This document shows positions 36,991 to 46,816 of a stretch of DNA of 64,000 nucleotides, one piece after another. Below the pieces are notes generated by a model. The model saw nothing but the letters and a program-made list of their open reading frames with translations, searched no databases and was not told the origin of the DNA. The translations under genes were made by a program, and so were the position numbers. Numbering within the stretch: position 1 is the stretch's first letter; every line of letters begins with the position of its first letter. Origin of the DNA: Marchantia polymorpha subsp. ruderalis (lineage: Eukaryota > Streptophyta > Marchantiopsida > Marchantiales > Marchantiaceae); contig AP031351.1 of the NCBI GenBank assembly GCA_037833965.1, positions 17,124,501-17,188,500 of the forward strand. Reading direction: 5' to 3'.

Positions 36991-38737
36991 ATGGCGCCCA
37001 AGAAGAGTGAGAAGGTGCGGAAATTGGTTCTCTTGAAGGTGCCCTACGAAGAATTGCGACACTTCAGACGCGAGCTGAGCGAATTGCAACTTGACTTCCT
37101 CTTGTGGAATTGGAATTGCATTTCGGCGAGTATATGTAAGAAGATAATGGATAAGAACGCGATCGAGGGCGTGGAGCTTTGAGGTAATTCCATGCTGTGG
37201 ACAATTGAGCATTGGGCGAAGGTGATGGGATCGTGCGCAGGCAGCAACGGAGACCTTTTGTTTGAGAAGAGTAGCGTGGGACTTATGCACATTGAAGAAT
37301 TCTCTTACGGACCACTTTTCAGTTTTGAGAGGCAGGGGACGAACGGGTGGAAAACAACGGGTTACATAGATCCGAAGAAAAGGGCGATTGCTTTGGGAAT
37401 TATGCATATCTTGCGACCGACGCGCACGACGTACATGACGGCTTGGCAAGTAGGGTTCTTCAAACGAATCTTGAGTGACATAGAGTACACTAGGCAAGGA
37501 TCTTTTACGATCTTGTCTGGGTGAATGCGGGCTCCCGGTGGACGGGACCATTGATCAATCACATCACTCCTTTTCTGGTGAATTTCTACCGAGGCATGGA
37601 GTTGCTTACAAGAAAGGAGGAGAAACGATTTCTGAGGGAGCGGGAAATCTTGACGGCCGAGTCTAGTGAAGGAACCGAAGACGATACCCGTCAACCCTCA
37701 ATTTCACCACAGACGAAAGCCCGAGGACCAGTTCAGGTGGACGTTGTGCGGAGAGGCGAGAGAAGAAACATATCGAAGAACTTGCTACATTGGAGGCCCG
37801 AAGAGCTGAAGAAGTTTGCATCACTGAAGAACTTCGGGGCAAAATCGCAGAGGCGAAGACGGCGGAGGAAGATCTTCGTAGCAAGATTTCGTAGATTGAG
37901 GGTAAGTACGAGGCGGAATACCAACGTGCGGAGGAGCTATCAGAAAGTTTGACGGAGGGAGTCCGGAAGCATGAGGAGGAGTTAACGAATTAGGCCAAGA
38001 AATTGGCGGATTGTGAATCGGCCAGAAGTTCGGAGGTCGAATGTAAATTGAAGGTTGAATCGGAATGTTGACGGTTGCGGGAGTAGTTAGGCAAGGCGGA
38101 CATGAGATCGCATGAGTCGCAAAGGAGAATGGAGAAGGCTGAGGAAGCCTACCATTAGCTACGGAACGAGTCAACCGATGAGTTGAAGCTAATCCAAGCA
38201 ACACTTCTTCAACCGCAACTTCATCAACCGCTGCTCGAGCGAATCTAGCTTCAACCACTTCACCGTTTGCAATCCCCACATCGCAAATCCAAACGCGCTC
38301 ATCGCGATGAGCGTTAAGACCAGCGGATCCGCAGGACACAAATAGATTGTAGAATTAGTTAACACATTTTCAGAGGGATTGAATGAGGCGCGCCTGAATG
38401 TAGAAGTAGAGATTGTAAACGTGTTGCGTAGTCTAGAAGTAGATGTAAGTTCAGATGACACTGTTCGGATGGCACAGCCCCTTAGATCGATTCGCCTCAG
38501 GCGGTTGATATTCCAGAGTTGCCATTGTGAATAAAGAGATCCAAGGCTATTTCCTTGGAGGGCTTTTCTGTTAATTGGCTTGTCTTGACTTTAAACCTGC
38601 ATCCACTTTGTGCCTGTGTGCTGGTGTGTGATCTAGACATTGGGCACAGTGCGCTCCTGTTTGTCAAAGTTACCACATCAGGAGTTGTGTGTATTCGCCT
38701 TGAATGTTCTGAGTAGTTGAGAGCTCCTTGGGATTTA
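36991..38737 (+). repeat. Left copy of a repeat-family gene (coiled-coil protein), inverted relative to the right copy
   Basis: From 37505 onward this strand matches the reverse complement of 42972-45510 at roughly 85% identity by eye, so it is one copy of a repeat family. Upstream of 37505 it has sequence the right copy lacks: an open frame from 36991 (MAPKKSEKVRKLVLLKV...) and one at 37192-37524 containing IMHILRPTRTTYMTAWQVGF. The shared part begins with NAGSRWTGPLINHITPFLVN and continues into a Glu/Lys-rich coiled-coil region. The family is not recognised; the mixture of a compact N-terminal part and a long coiled coil in many-copy DNA suggests a transposon-borne gene. This copy is the shorter and more decayed. 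Confidence 0.65.
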
Positions 38738-38754
38738 CCGTACTTAACAAAAAG
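38738..38754 (+). repeat. Left terminal inverted repeat of the pogo-like element
   Basis: CCGTACTTAACAAAAAG, preceded by TA. It is identical to the inverted right end. Confidence 0.92.
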
Positions 38755-39119
38755 AATGGACAACAAAAAAATCACAATTCGAGGAAAACAATCCACTTCT
38801 TAACGTTTTAGTGAATTTCGTTAACAAAAAAATCACAATGGGCAAATTCAATTTTCAAAATAATTAGTTGTCCGCCCTGAAATAGCCTAGATGTTGGTCC
38901 AAAAAATGCCCAAATCAGAACCTATTACGGAGTCCGAACTCCAAAGAGTCTAAACCTGAAGTTCCCCTTTCTCGGGCCTCTTTTTACTCGTTATCTTTTG
39001 TTATTGTCTCTATCAATAAACTCTGTTATAATTATTGTCTCTTAATTAATGTCTTTGTTCCTCCCCTAACTCATCAGTATTAGCACTATTTGCCCATCGA
39101 GGAAACAGTTGCCAAAGTA

Positions 39120-39361
39120 CAGTTGCAGTTGTATCATCATTCCGCAATGAAGCGTTTCTTGCTCTCAAATCCTGAAAACAAACAATGGATCGAAGCTCAG
39201 GAGAAGCGACGTAAATCAGAGGCTAATGCTGAAACCATAGCAGTTGCAGTGGTATCACCATTCCACAATGAAGCGTTTCTTGCTCTCAAATCCTGAAAAC
39301 AAACAATGGATCCAAGCTCAGGAGAAGCGACGTAAATCCGAGGCTGATGCTGAAACCATAG
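39120..39361 (+). repeat. 121-bp tandem duplication at the transposase start
   Basis: 39120-39240 and 39241-39361 are near-identical direct copies, each holding ATGAAGCGTTTCTTGCTCTC (ATG at 39147 and 39268). As 121 is not a multiple of three, only the second copy is in frame with the transposase body. Confidence 0.88.
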
Positions 39362-41076
39362 CAAAGTTGGTTCGGCGCAAAATGTACCCGTGCCTTTATC
39401 GTGAAACTATTGAATCATCAGTTGCAAGTTCCAGTTCTGGAGTTCCGAAGGAGATCATGATCGAAGCACGTCAGCGGCAACTTCACTGTTCCTTAATGCA
39501 ACAGCTCCTGAAAAAAGTGAAAACTATCAATGCTGCTGAAGGAAAGCAGAGTTGTAGAGTGTATCGTACCAGGACTTGGGAGCAGAAAGCGAAAGCAATA
39601 TTCTTCTACCTGCATCCGTCATTGGGAAACCTGGATCCTGAGCTGACTTGCTCATTGTTCTCGATCAACTTGCACACCTTTCAGAACTGGATCAATCAAA
39701 AGCAATATTATGGGAAATGGGTAACCTACGTCGAGAATTTAAAAGTCGCTTATGTCTTGCTCTCCATACCTGCTAAGTAAAGAGTGAACTATGCTGGTGT
39801 GGACACCTCTTCCAAGGTGAATATTGATCCTAAATTTTGCAATTCTGGTTCAAAGCAACTTCTTGTATCTGCCGCATCGTCCAGCAGTCGCCAAGGTGCT
39901 CGAAAGGCTGCCTCAAAATCTGATCACGTCACCTATATTCGAAACGACATGAAGACTGTCGGCTCGGGAAGAAAGGTGAAGTACCCTGAGCAAGAAACGT
40001 CCGTCATCAAAGCTGTCGTTTGTGCCTGGGAAACAGGGAATCCTATGAGCAAATCTTCTGTCTATGATTTCCTGCTTTCTAATTTTGCACACGAAAATGA
40101 AGCTGATCAAACGGAATTCAAGAAGAAGATGGGTCTTCACTCTGGCCATGTTACTCCAGCATTGTCTTAGTGGCTGTCGAGAGTTCTCGAACGGCATCGA
40201 TTCTCTATTCGTGCGGAGTCCATTTCCCAGACTGTCCCTAAGGATTGGTTGCAGATCTGTTTGAAGTCAGCTGCATTGATTCGCGAGACAATGCGTTCTG
40301 CTGGAGTGACTCGTCTGATTAATGCAGACAAAATGTTTCTTCAGTACTATCCAAAGGAAACCCATTTGATCGCCCAGACGAATGCGAAGAAAGTTGGTTC
40401 CAACCGTGCCAAAGATGGCAAGGAAGGGTGCACGGTGGTAGTTGCATGTGAGATGTTTCAGTCTACACTTCTAGCTCCATTCATTGTCATGACTGGACAA
40501 CCTGACGGGACCCTTTCTCGCCGTTTCTCGAGCTGGGATGGAAGCAGCAAGGTCACGTTTCATCATAAGCATTGGATGGACAAGCCTGCTTGTTGCAAGT
40601 TCTTGGACAGGTTGAGTTCGTGCTTTCCTGGGGAGAAGATTGGCTTGATATGGGACGCTGCCACCAATTACCTTTTGGAGGACGTCAAGGAGAAGGCAGC
40701 CGAGCTAAACATTACCCTAGGAGACATTCCAGCGGGATGCACTAGTTTAATTCAGATTTGCGATTTGATTGCAAACAAACCTATCAAATAAGCGTTCAAG
40801 AAACGACATGTGGCCTGGAAGATGCGTTAAGATCCAGGCCCAAGCGGGAAGTACAAAGTCGACCGCAGAGATATCATTACCTGGCTCGAAGAGTCAATGG
40901 AGGAGGTGAATTCACGCATGGCACCGCAGTCCCAGATTGGCTAGGCATTTAACACCTATGGACAGGACTTCCGATCGTCTGAGCAATCCAAATTTGCTGA
41001 ATATTTGGCAAAACATGAAGAGAATGAAGTCTATCGCGCCCTACTCGGCAACCAACGAAGCTTTGACTTGAAATAA
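39268..41076 (+). pseudogene. Pogo-like DDE_1 transposase, interrupted by stops
   Basis: One reading frame runs from the ATG at 39268 to the natural stop at 41074-41076, about 600 codons, with in-frame stops at 39778, 40168, 40789, 40828 and 40942 and no frameshift seen. The C-terminal half has the DDE_1 endonuclease fold: RLINADKMFLQYYP (first Asp), GLIWDAATNYL (second Asp) and PAGCTSLIQICDLIANKPIK (third Asp), as in pogo/jerky transposases, where this last motif is usually PPGCTSLLQPLDVGINKPFK. The catalytic DDD set is therefore present. The N-terminal part should bind the element ends; a helix-turn-helix is plausible in YPEQETSVIKAVVCAWETGN, but I infer this. Each of the five stops would be Gln if a C had become T. 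The copy is a decayed but fairly young transposase. Confidence 0.88.
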
Positions 41077-41205
41077 AGCGTTTGCGACTTGTTTTGATTT
41101 TGAAAATTTGTGCTTCAAATCTTAACAAAATAATCACAATTTTTGCTCGAAAAATGCCACTTTTAACATTAAGAAGATCATTTTTTGAGTTTGGCAAAAA
41201 ACATG

Positions 41206-41222
41206 CTTTTTGTTAAGTACGG
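41206..41222 (-). repeat. Right terminal inverted repeat of the pogo-like element
   Basis: CTTTTTGTTAAGTACGG, followed by TA. Exact reverse complement of the left end. Confidence 0.92.
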
Positions 41223-41556
41223 TAAGCAAGTTCAAGTCTAAGTATTTGAGTCAGTGTGTCCGTATGTATGCAATGCTAGGAAGTTTTCCCCGTGAATTTT
41301 TTGAGTGTGGGTTCGCAAGCGATTCCTGCAGGTGTTGATTGGAAAAGTTTCAGGCTGTGAGTGTGGTTATGCACTACTCTGCGGGGTTTTTGGCTCTAGC
41401 TAGGTAGTGTCTTCTGGGAGTGGCATTGGCCTAAGAAGTAAAACTCCTTAATAGAATGCTATTCTGTGACAAATCGTTACTTTTGTGGTTGTTTCTGTCC
41501 TCGTGGGATCGAATCTGTACCATTATGCTTCATTTTGGTATTTGTCTGTCATTACA
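41223..41556 (+). repeat. Left repeat copy, part beyond the pogo-like insertion
   Basis: Continues the left repeat copy after the transposon and matches the reverse complement of 42972-43303 at about 85% by eye. The shared end reads tttgtctgtcattaca (41541-41556) against tgtaatgagagacaaa at 42972. It is non-coding and ends in CA, as retroelement ends often do. Confidence 0.8.
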
Positions 41557-42971
41557 ACCATCGAGCTCGATGATTTTATTCATGAGTTCGGCACGTGGTG
41601 TGATATGCAGTTTCTGCGTAACCCCACGTTGTTTACATCCTTCTTTGCGTTGAAGGAGTTATTTCAATATTTGGAGGGCCTTCCATGGACGATTATTATG
41701 AGTTTGGAAGAGATTATGCTGCAAAAATTGATGCATGGAGACGTCATTGGTCTCCAAACTACTTATCCATTACCCAGGGTAGTGTGGGTACCAATGGAGG
41801 TGTGAGTATCGGCATCAGTGGAGGTGCAAGTAGTAGCATCAGCAAGGGTACCAGTGCAGCAATTGGCGCAACTGGTACTAGTACCAGCAACGGTACTGTT
41901 AGCATTGCTGGTGGCAGCACGAGGGGAGATGCTAGTGGCGTACCTTCGTTTAGGCCCATTCTTGAGTTCTTCCAAAGGTTGAGGAAGAACTATCAGGGGG
42001 TGAAGACAGAAAAGTTGAGGAGTCTCCAAAAGTTCAAGCGGACGATTGGTGAGAGTCTTCGTGAGGCATACACTCGTATGCAACGCTTGATCTCAATTAC
42101 TCACGGTGTGACTGAGGCACAGGCTGTCCAGTATTGGTATCGGGATTTGGACAAAGAGTTGCCAAAGAGAGTTTGTGATGCTACTCTCATGAGCAACGCA
42201 TCACCCACATTAGCCCATGTGTTTGCTCTTTCTAAGAAGATTGAGCTTAACATGGTGGAGGAAAGGATGGTGACGTCTACATCTGCAAAAGACACAACCA
42301 CTACCTCGTGTATCCCACATAGCACAGCATAGTCTCGCATCATGGGTGGTGGTAATGGAAGTCGTGAAGTTCATACACGACATCCTATGGGTCATAGAGA
42401 GCCTAGTGCGTGGCCACCACTGCCTTCATTTTTGGGCCAGTCACAGGGACCATCATGTTGGACATGAGGAAGTGGTCATATGAGGAAGTATTGTCCCCAG
42501 GAGAGAGGGGGACAAACTTCACAGGCTAGGCCACATCCGGCACAGGTGACGTGTGATCATTGTGGTTGACCGGGTCATCCTTGAGAGCGTTGTTTTGACC
42601 TTCATCCGGAGTTGAGATCTGAAGGTAGAGGTCGTGGCGGTGATGCTCCACGAGGCCGCAGTGGCCGAGGTGGAAGAGGCGGTTTGGGTGGTAGAGGTAC
42701 TGGTGCCATTGAGCGTACCGCAGCGAGTGCTACTTTTGCCACAGAGAGCACTATGGCGACTCGGATTGAGCAGTTGGAGCAGAGGCTTGCTGCTATGGCT
42801 GGTCAGGGGGCGAGCACTTCCATATCTTACAAGGGAGAGGATTTCTCTTATTTGGCCAGTGCACCACACGTTGAAGCATCAGTTGTAATGACCAGAGGTG
42901 GTGCTCGCACTTCAGAGCCACGCGGTGCGACTGTGGAGTTGGACCCTAAGAGGGGTGAGGGTGGACGTCAG
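41557..42971 (+). mobile_element. Fossil LTR-retroelement gag segment
   Basis: Plus-strand gag-like coding DNA lying between the two inverted repeat copies. A Gly/Ser/Thr-rich part near 41.79-41.94 kb is followed by a retrotransposon-gag-like helical region (41.94-42.3 kb), two CCHC zinc-knuckle regions (about 42.45-42.5 and 42.55-42.6 kb), an Arg/Gly-rich stretch, and a tail near 42.75-42.97 kb. Matrix/capsid followed by knuckles fits Ty3/Gypsy or a related LTR element; no protease, reverse transcriptase or integrase was found here. The copy is broken, with a handful of interruptions. Confidence 0.75.
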
Positions 42972-45510
42972 TGTAATGAGAGACAAATACCAAAATGGAG
43001 CATAATGGTACAGATCCGTTCCCACGAGGACAGAAACAATCACAAAAGTCATGATTTGTCACAGAATAGCATTCTAATAAAGAGTTTCACTTCTTAGGCC
43101 AATGCCACTCCCAGAAGACACTACCTAGCTAGAGCCGAAGACCCATAGAGTAGTGCATAATCTCACTCACAACGTGAAACTTTTCCAAACAACGCCTGTA
43201 GGAATCGCTTGCAACTCCACACTTATATTTCAGGGGGAAAACTTCCAAGCATCGCATACATCTCAATTCACTGACCCGAATACTCAGACTCAAATTTGCT
43301 TAAATCCCAAGGAGCCTCAACTGCTCAGAACACTCGAGCCAAATACTCACAACTCCTAATGCGGTAACTTCGACAAACAGGAGCGCACCGTGCCTCAGGC
43401 CTGGATCACACACCAGCGCAAGGACACAGTGGATATAGATTCACAATCAAGACAAGCCAATTGACAGAAAAGCTCCCCAATGAAGGAGCCTTGAGCCTCT
43501 TTATTCACAATGGCAAATCTGGGATATCAACCGCCTGAGGCAAATTGTTCTCAGGAGTTGTGCCGTCCGATGTAACGGTTACAGCATCGTCTGAACTACT
43601 CTCTTACTCCTAATCTACGCAACACGTTTACAATCTCTACTTCTACATTCTGGCGCGCCTCATTCAATTCCTCTGAAAATGAATTAACTAACTCTACAAT
43701 CTGTTTGTGCCTGCGGATCCGCTAGTCTTCGCGCTCATCAGCCGTCACTTGAGTTGATCTAGCTTCGACCACTTCACCAAATCCAATCCCCACATCGCGA
43801 ACCCGTTCAGGCACTTCTCTAACCGCAATTTCAACACGTCAGTTAAATTCTCCCGTAGTTGTCGGTAGGCCTCCTCTGCCTTTTCCATTCTCCTTTGCGA
43901 CTCTTCCGATCTCATCTCCGCCTTCCCTAACCGCTCTCGTAACCGTCGACAGTTAGATTCAACCTTTAATTTACATTTGACCTTTGAAGATTTGGCCGAC
44001 TCGCAATCTGCCAATTTCTTGGCCCAATCCGCTAACTCCTCCTCATGCTTCTGGTTTCCCGCCGACAGACTTGCTGATAGCTCCTCCGCATGTCGGAATT
44101 CCATCTCATACTTCGCTTCAATCTCCGAGATTTTCCGACGAAGATCTTCCTCCGCCGTCTTCGTATTTGCGAGTTTGCTCCGAAGTTCTTTGGCGATACG
44201 AGCTTCTTTGGCTCTTTGGGCTTCCAATGTAGCAAGTTCCTTGACATGTTTCTTCTCTCGCTTCTCCGCAGTAATGATCAGCCGCTCCGATCTTTTGCTT
44301 TCCACCTCGTAAGCTTCTCTGGATTGCTTCAATCTCGCCGCCAAATCCACTGTTACCTTAAGGATATTCTCATTGGAGATACAAAGTCCTCTACATGTCT
44401 CCTCGAACTCTGCATAGCGCCCGGATTCCTTCTCTAGATTCAGCTGCAGTACTTCGCACTTAGTTTTCTTCTCCCGAAGCTGGGCTTCTCGCTCCCGCAT
44501 CAATGTAGTTGCGGACTCCCACTCCCTTTTTACTGCAACTGCTCTCTTGTGCTTAGTCCTATTCCTAATCATTGGTACATAGAATCCTGGCTCCTCCATA
44601 GCATACTTTCCTCTCTTCCCGTCCAAATACTTCAACAATGGAACTACACTATCTTGCAAGAATTCAGGAAATTTAATTTCTAATGTCTTCACATCTTCGC
44701 TCGAAATCTTCTTCCCTTCTTCGGGTCTCACCTCTTCCACCGGAGATGTCGGCAGTGTAATGCCCTCGGCTTCTACCACCGTCCCTCCTACCCTTGCGAC
44801 AACATGTTTCAGAATCTCCTCACTCAAAGTGAACTCCTTCTCCAGGTACTCATTCATCTTCATCTGTGGTGTCTTTTCGCCTTGCGCCGACCGCGTCTGC
44901 TCCGAAGACAGAGAAATCGGACTTACCAATTCCGTTCCCTCCTTCAAAGGTTCTGCCGGTATGTCTGCCCGGACTTCGACTTACACCTATGAAGGTACTC
45001 CTATCTCCACATGCCGCATTACCCCGCCAACTGCGACTTCGGCTGTGTTTACAATTGGTGCCACCGTCTTCTCCACACTATTGTCCGACACCTCAACTGT
45101 CAGCATCCTCCGTTTCATCCTATTCTTTGGCCTTACGCGAGAACTGTGATGTCTGGCCCCACTTACATCCATATCCATCCTTCTTACTTCGTGGGCCAAT
45201 TCCTCCTTGTTGTCACTCACGACCTTCCTTTTCTTTGCCATTCGTCTCTCTGGCTTCTCCTGCCTTTGAACCACGTCCACCTGAACTGGTCCTCGAGCTG
45301 TTGTTTGTGGTGGGATTGAAAGGAATCGGTTCTCGTCTTCAGTCCCTTCACTGGACTCAGCTGTCACGATTTCTCGCTCTTTTGGAAATCGCTTCTCCTC
45401 CTCCTTCGTAAGCAATCCCATCCCTCGATAGAAATTAACCAGAAAGGGAGTGATGTGATTGGTCAGGGCTCCTGTCCACAGGGAGCCTGCATTCACCCAG
45501 ACAAGATCGT
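42972..45510 (-). repeat. Right copy of the inverted repeat family
   Basis: Reverse complement of the left copy (37505-38737 plus 41223-41556). It retains the uninterrupted site into which the pogo-like element jumped in the left copy (near 43300). Read on the minus strand it carries two open frames of a coiled-coil protein family, then a non-coding end with an AATAAA just after a shared C-terminal stretch (AVDIPDLPL, ending at 43505). The terminal bases are TG on the plus strand at 42972. The family is not recognised. Confidence 0.8.
43745..44947 (-). CDS. Coiled-coil protein of a repeat family
   Basis: 400 codons from the ATG at 44947. Residues about 1-130 are mixed and include FLQDSVVPLLKYLDGKRG; from about 135 to 375 the chain is a long Glu/Lys/Arg/Leu-rich coiled coil (for example KELATLEAQRAKEARIAKEL). 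The end reads LNGFAMWGLDLVKWSKLDQL, and a similar phrase occurs in the left copy. No enzyme motif is visible. It sits in the right inverted-repeat copy, so it is more likely a repeat-borne gene than a single-copy host gene. Whether it is expressed cannot be told. Confidence 0.5.
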   Translation of the reverse strand: MKEGTELVSPISLSSEQTRSAQGEKTPQMKMNEYLEKEFTLSEEILKHVVARVGGTVVEAEGITLPTSPVEEVRPEEGKKISSEDVKTLEIKFPEFLQDSVVPLLKYLDGKRGKYAMEEPGFYVPMIRNRTKHKRAVAVKREWESATTLMREREAQLREKKTKCEVLQLNLEKESGRYAEFEETCRGLCISNENILKVTVDLAARLKQSREAYEVESKRSERLIITAEKREKKHVKELATLEAQRAKEARIAKELRSKLANTKTAEEDLRRKISEIEAKYEMEFRHAEELSASLSAGNQKHEEELADWAKKLADCESAKSSKVKCKLKVESNCRRLRERLGKAEMRSEESQRRMEKAEEAYRQLRENLTDVLKLRLEKCLNGFAMWGLDLVKWSKLDQLK

Positions 45511-45553
45511 TTGTCAGGGTTTGTCCTCGAGGAGTAGATGATTTGATCTTCAC
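44987..45553 (-). CDS. Upstream open frame of the same repeat family
   Basis: 188 codons, minus strand, directly before the coiled-coil frame. It begins MKIKSSTPRG and contains NHITPFLVNFYRGMGLLTKE, also found in the left repeat copy, followed by a basic stretch that could act as a nuclear signal (RRMAKKRKVV). Homology with the left copy starts about 40 bases after the frame's first codon. The function is unknown. Its relation to the following frame (intron, separate gene or decay) is undecided. Confidence 0.45.
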   Translation of the reverse strand: MKIKSSTPRGQTLTNDLVWVNAGSLWTGALTNHITPFLVNFYRGMGLLTKEEEKRFPKEREIVTAESSEGTEDENRFLSIPPQTTARGPVQVDVVQRQEKPERRMAKKRKVVSDNKEELAHEVRRMDMDVSGARHHSSRVRPKNRMKRRMLTVEVSDNSVEKTVAPIVNTAEVAVGGVMRHVEIGVPS

Positions 45554-46816
45554 ATGTTACGAATTGCAGATATGCGACTAACGATGGGGCGACATAGCAC
45601 CCGGCCTACTGGTTCGCACACCCACGAAGGTGTATAGCATGTAGTTGTAGATAGGGCTACATGGGAGTTAGAGGTACCTGACCACCAGCTAGGAGGGCGA
45701 GTTGTGACATTTGAGTGTGTACTCTCTCGCGCCTTATATGTGTGTATGTGTGCGTATGTGTATGTGATTAGCATGTCAGCGATGTATGATGTATGGCGAT
45801 ACGTATTCGCTTGACATCTATGAAGCATGGATGGAAAAACTGATGAATGTGTTAGCTCATCAAAGTAAATCATAAACCTCTATTAAATAGATGTGAGATG
45901 GATGTGAAATTGTATCTCATGTCAAGCATCAGGCTAAATGACTCTACTCTAGCGAAGAGTGATTGTAAGGATATATGTCTTATGGAATTCCATGTACTTT
46001 CTACTATTATTTTCAAATAGCATGTTGATTCTACTTCAAGAGTGAACAAACTTGACAACTCCTCTCCATCATCACTCGTTGGGTTTACTTAGAGTGGTGA
46101 TACACTCACCGGACAGACTAATAATTTAGAAGAGAGTTGGAATCATTTAGTGATGAATTACTGGGTTCAAAAGAGACCTTCAATGCAGGTCGTTGGCACC
46201 TATGATAGAAGAAGTTCAGGAAAATACCAATAAACACAACTATCTTTCTTTACTCCAAACATATCTTCAAGATATCTAAAATACTGGCTGCAATAAGAGA
46301 GCGATAAATATTCAAAAATCAATGTGTGTCTTGGTAAAGCCAGACAAAACTATCTATATCCGGTAGAGTCTATCAGTCCATCTCCAAAGCAAATGCTTTT
46401 AACTCAAATGCCTAACTTGAAATTACTTAACTTACTCGATCACAGACACCAGACTTTTATGCCGAAGCATAATTTAATCCCGGGTCGGAGGCTTGTTTCG
46501 AAGAGAAGTGAGAACATCAGAAGAGGTGAAAATGTAAACCCGAATAGGCTGTATTATCGTACGTCGAAGATTCAAGACTCGGGGTCACCAGGCTTCTCTC
46601 TGAAGGAATCCGTCACTTCGAGTTCGCCGTGACATTTGCGCGACGGGATCGGCTTTGGTCATTTTCCGCCTGTTTGCTGCTCACTCGCCCGCTGCGAAGC
46701 TTGGCCCTTCTCTTGACCCCCGGTGTTCGATCGCAGTGTTGTTTTCCTTTGAACGAGGAGCATAAGGGAGAAAATTTGCGCTCTGTGAGAAGAAGGGACC
46801 GGGACCGTTAGCAAAC
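45554..46816. other. Intergenic DNA and PAC1 promoter side
   Basis: A TG-rich microsatellite-like stretch (gtgtgtatgtgtgcgtatgtg) lies near 45740. No gene recognised. From about 46550 the composition rises in GC and the stretch up to 46816 is probably the leader of the proteasome gene. Confidence 0.4.

Larger units (their letters stand above)
38738..41222 (+). mobile_element. Pogo-like (Tc1/mariner superfamily) DNA transposon
   Basis: 2,485 bp bounded by exact 17-base inverted ends, CCGTACTTAACAAAAAG at 38738-38754 and its reverse complement at 41206-41222. TA flanks each end (38736-38737 and 41223-41224). The homologous place in the right repeat copy (near 43300) reads gggatttaagcaa without an insert, so the TA target duplication is shown directly. 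It encodes a DDE_1-type transposase in the plus direction. The inverted ends are identical, but the transposase carries several stop codons, so the element is no longer autonomous. Confidence 0.92.

Noticed and set aside
44090-45411. Plus-strand frames up to 181 codons
   Set aside because: Antisense shadows of the minus-strand coiled-coil repeat family frames.
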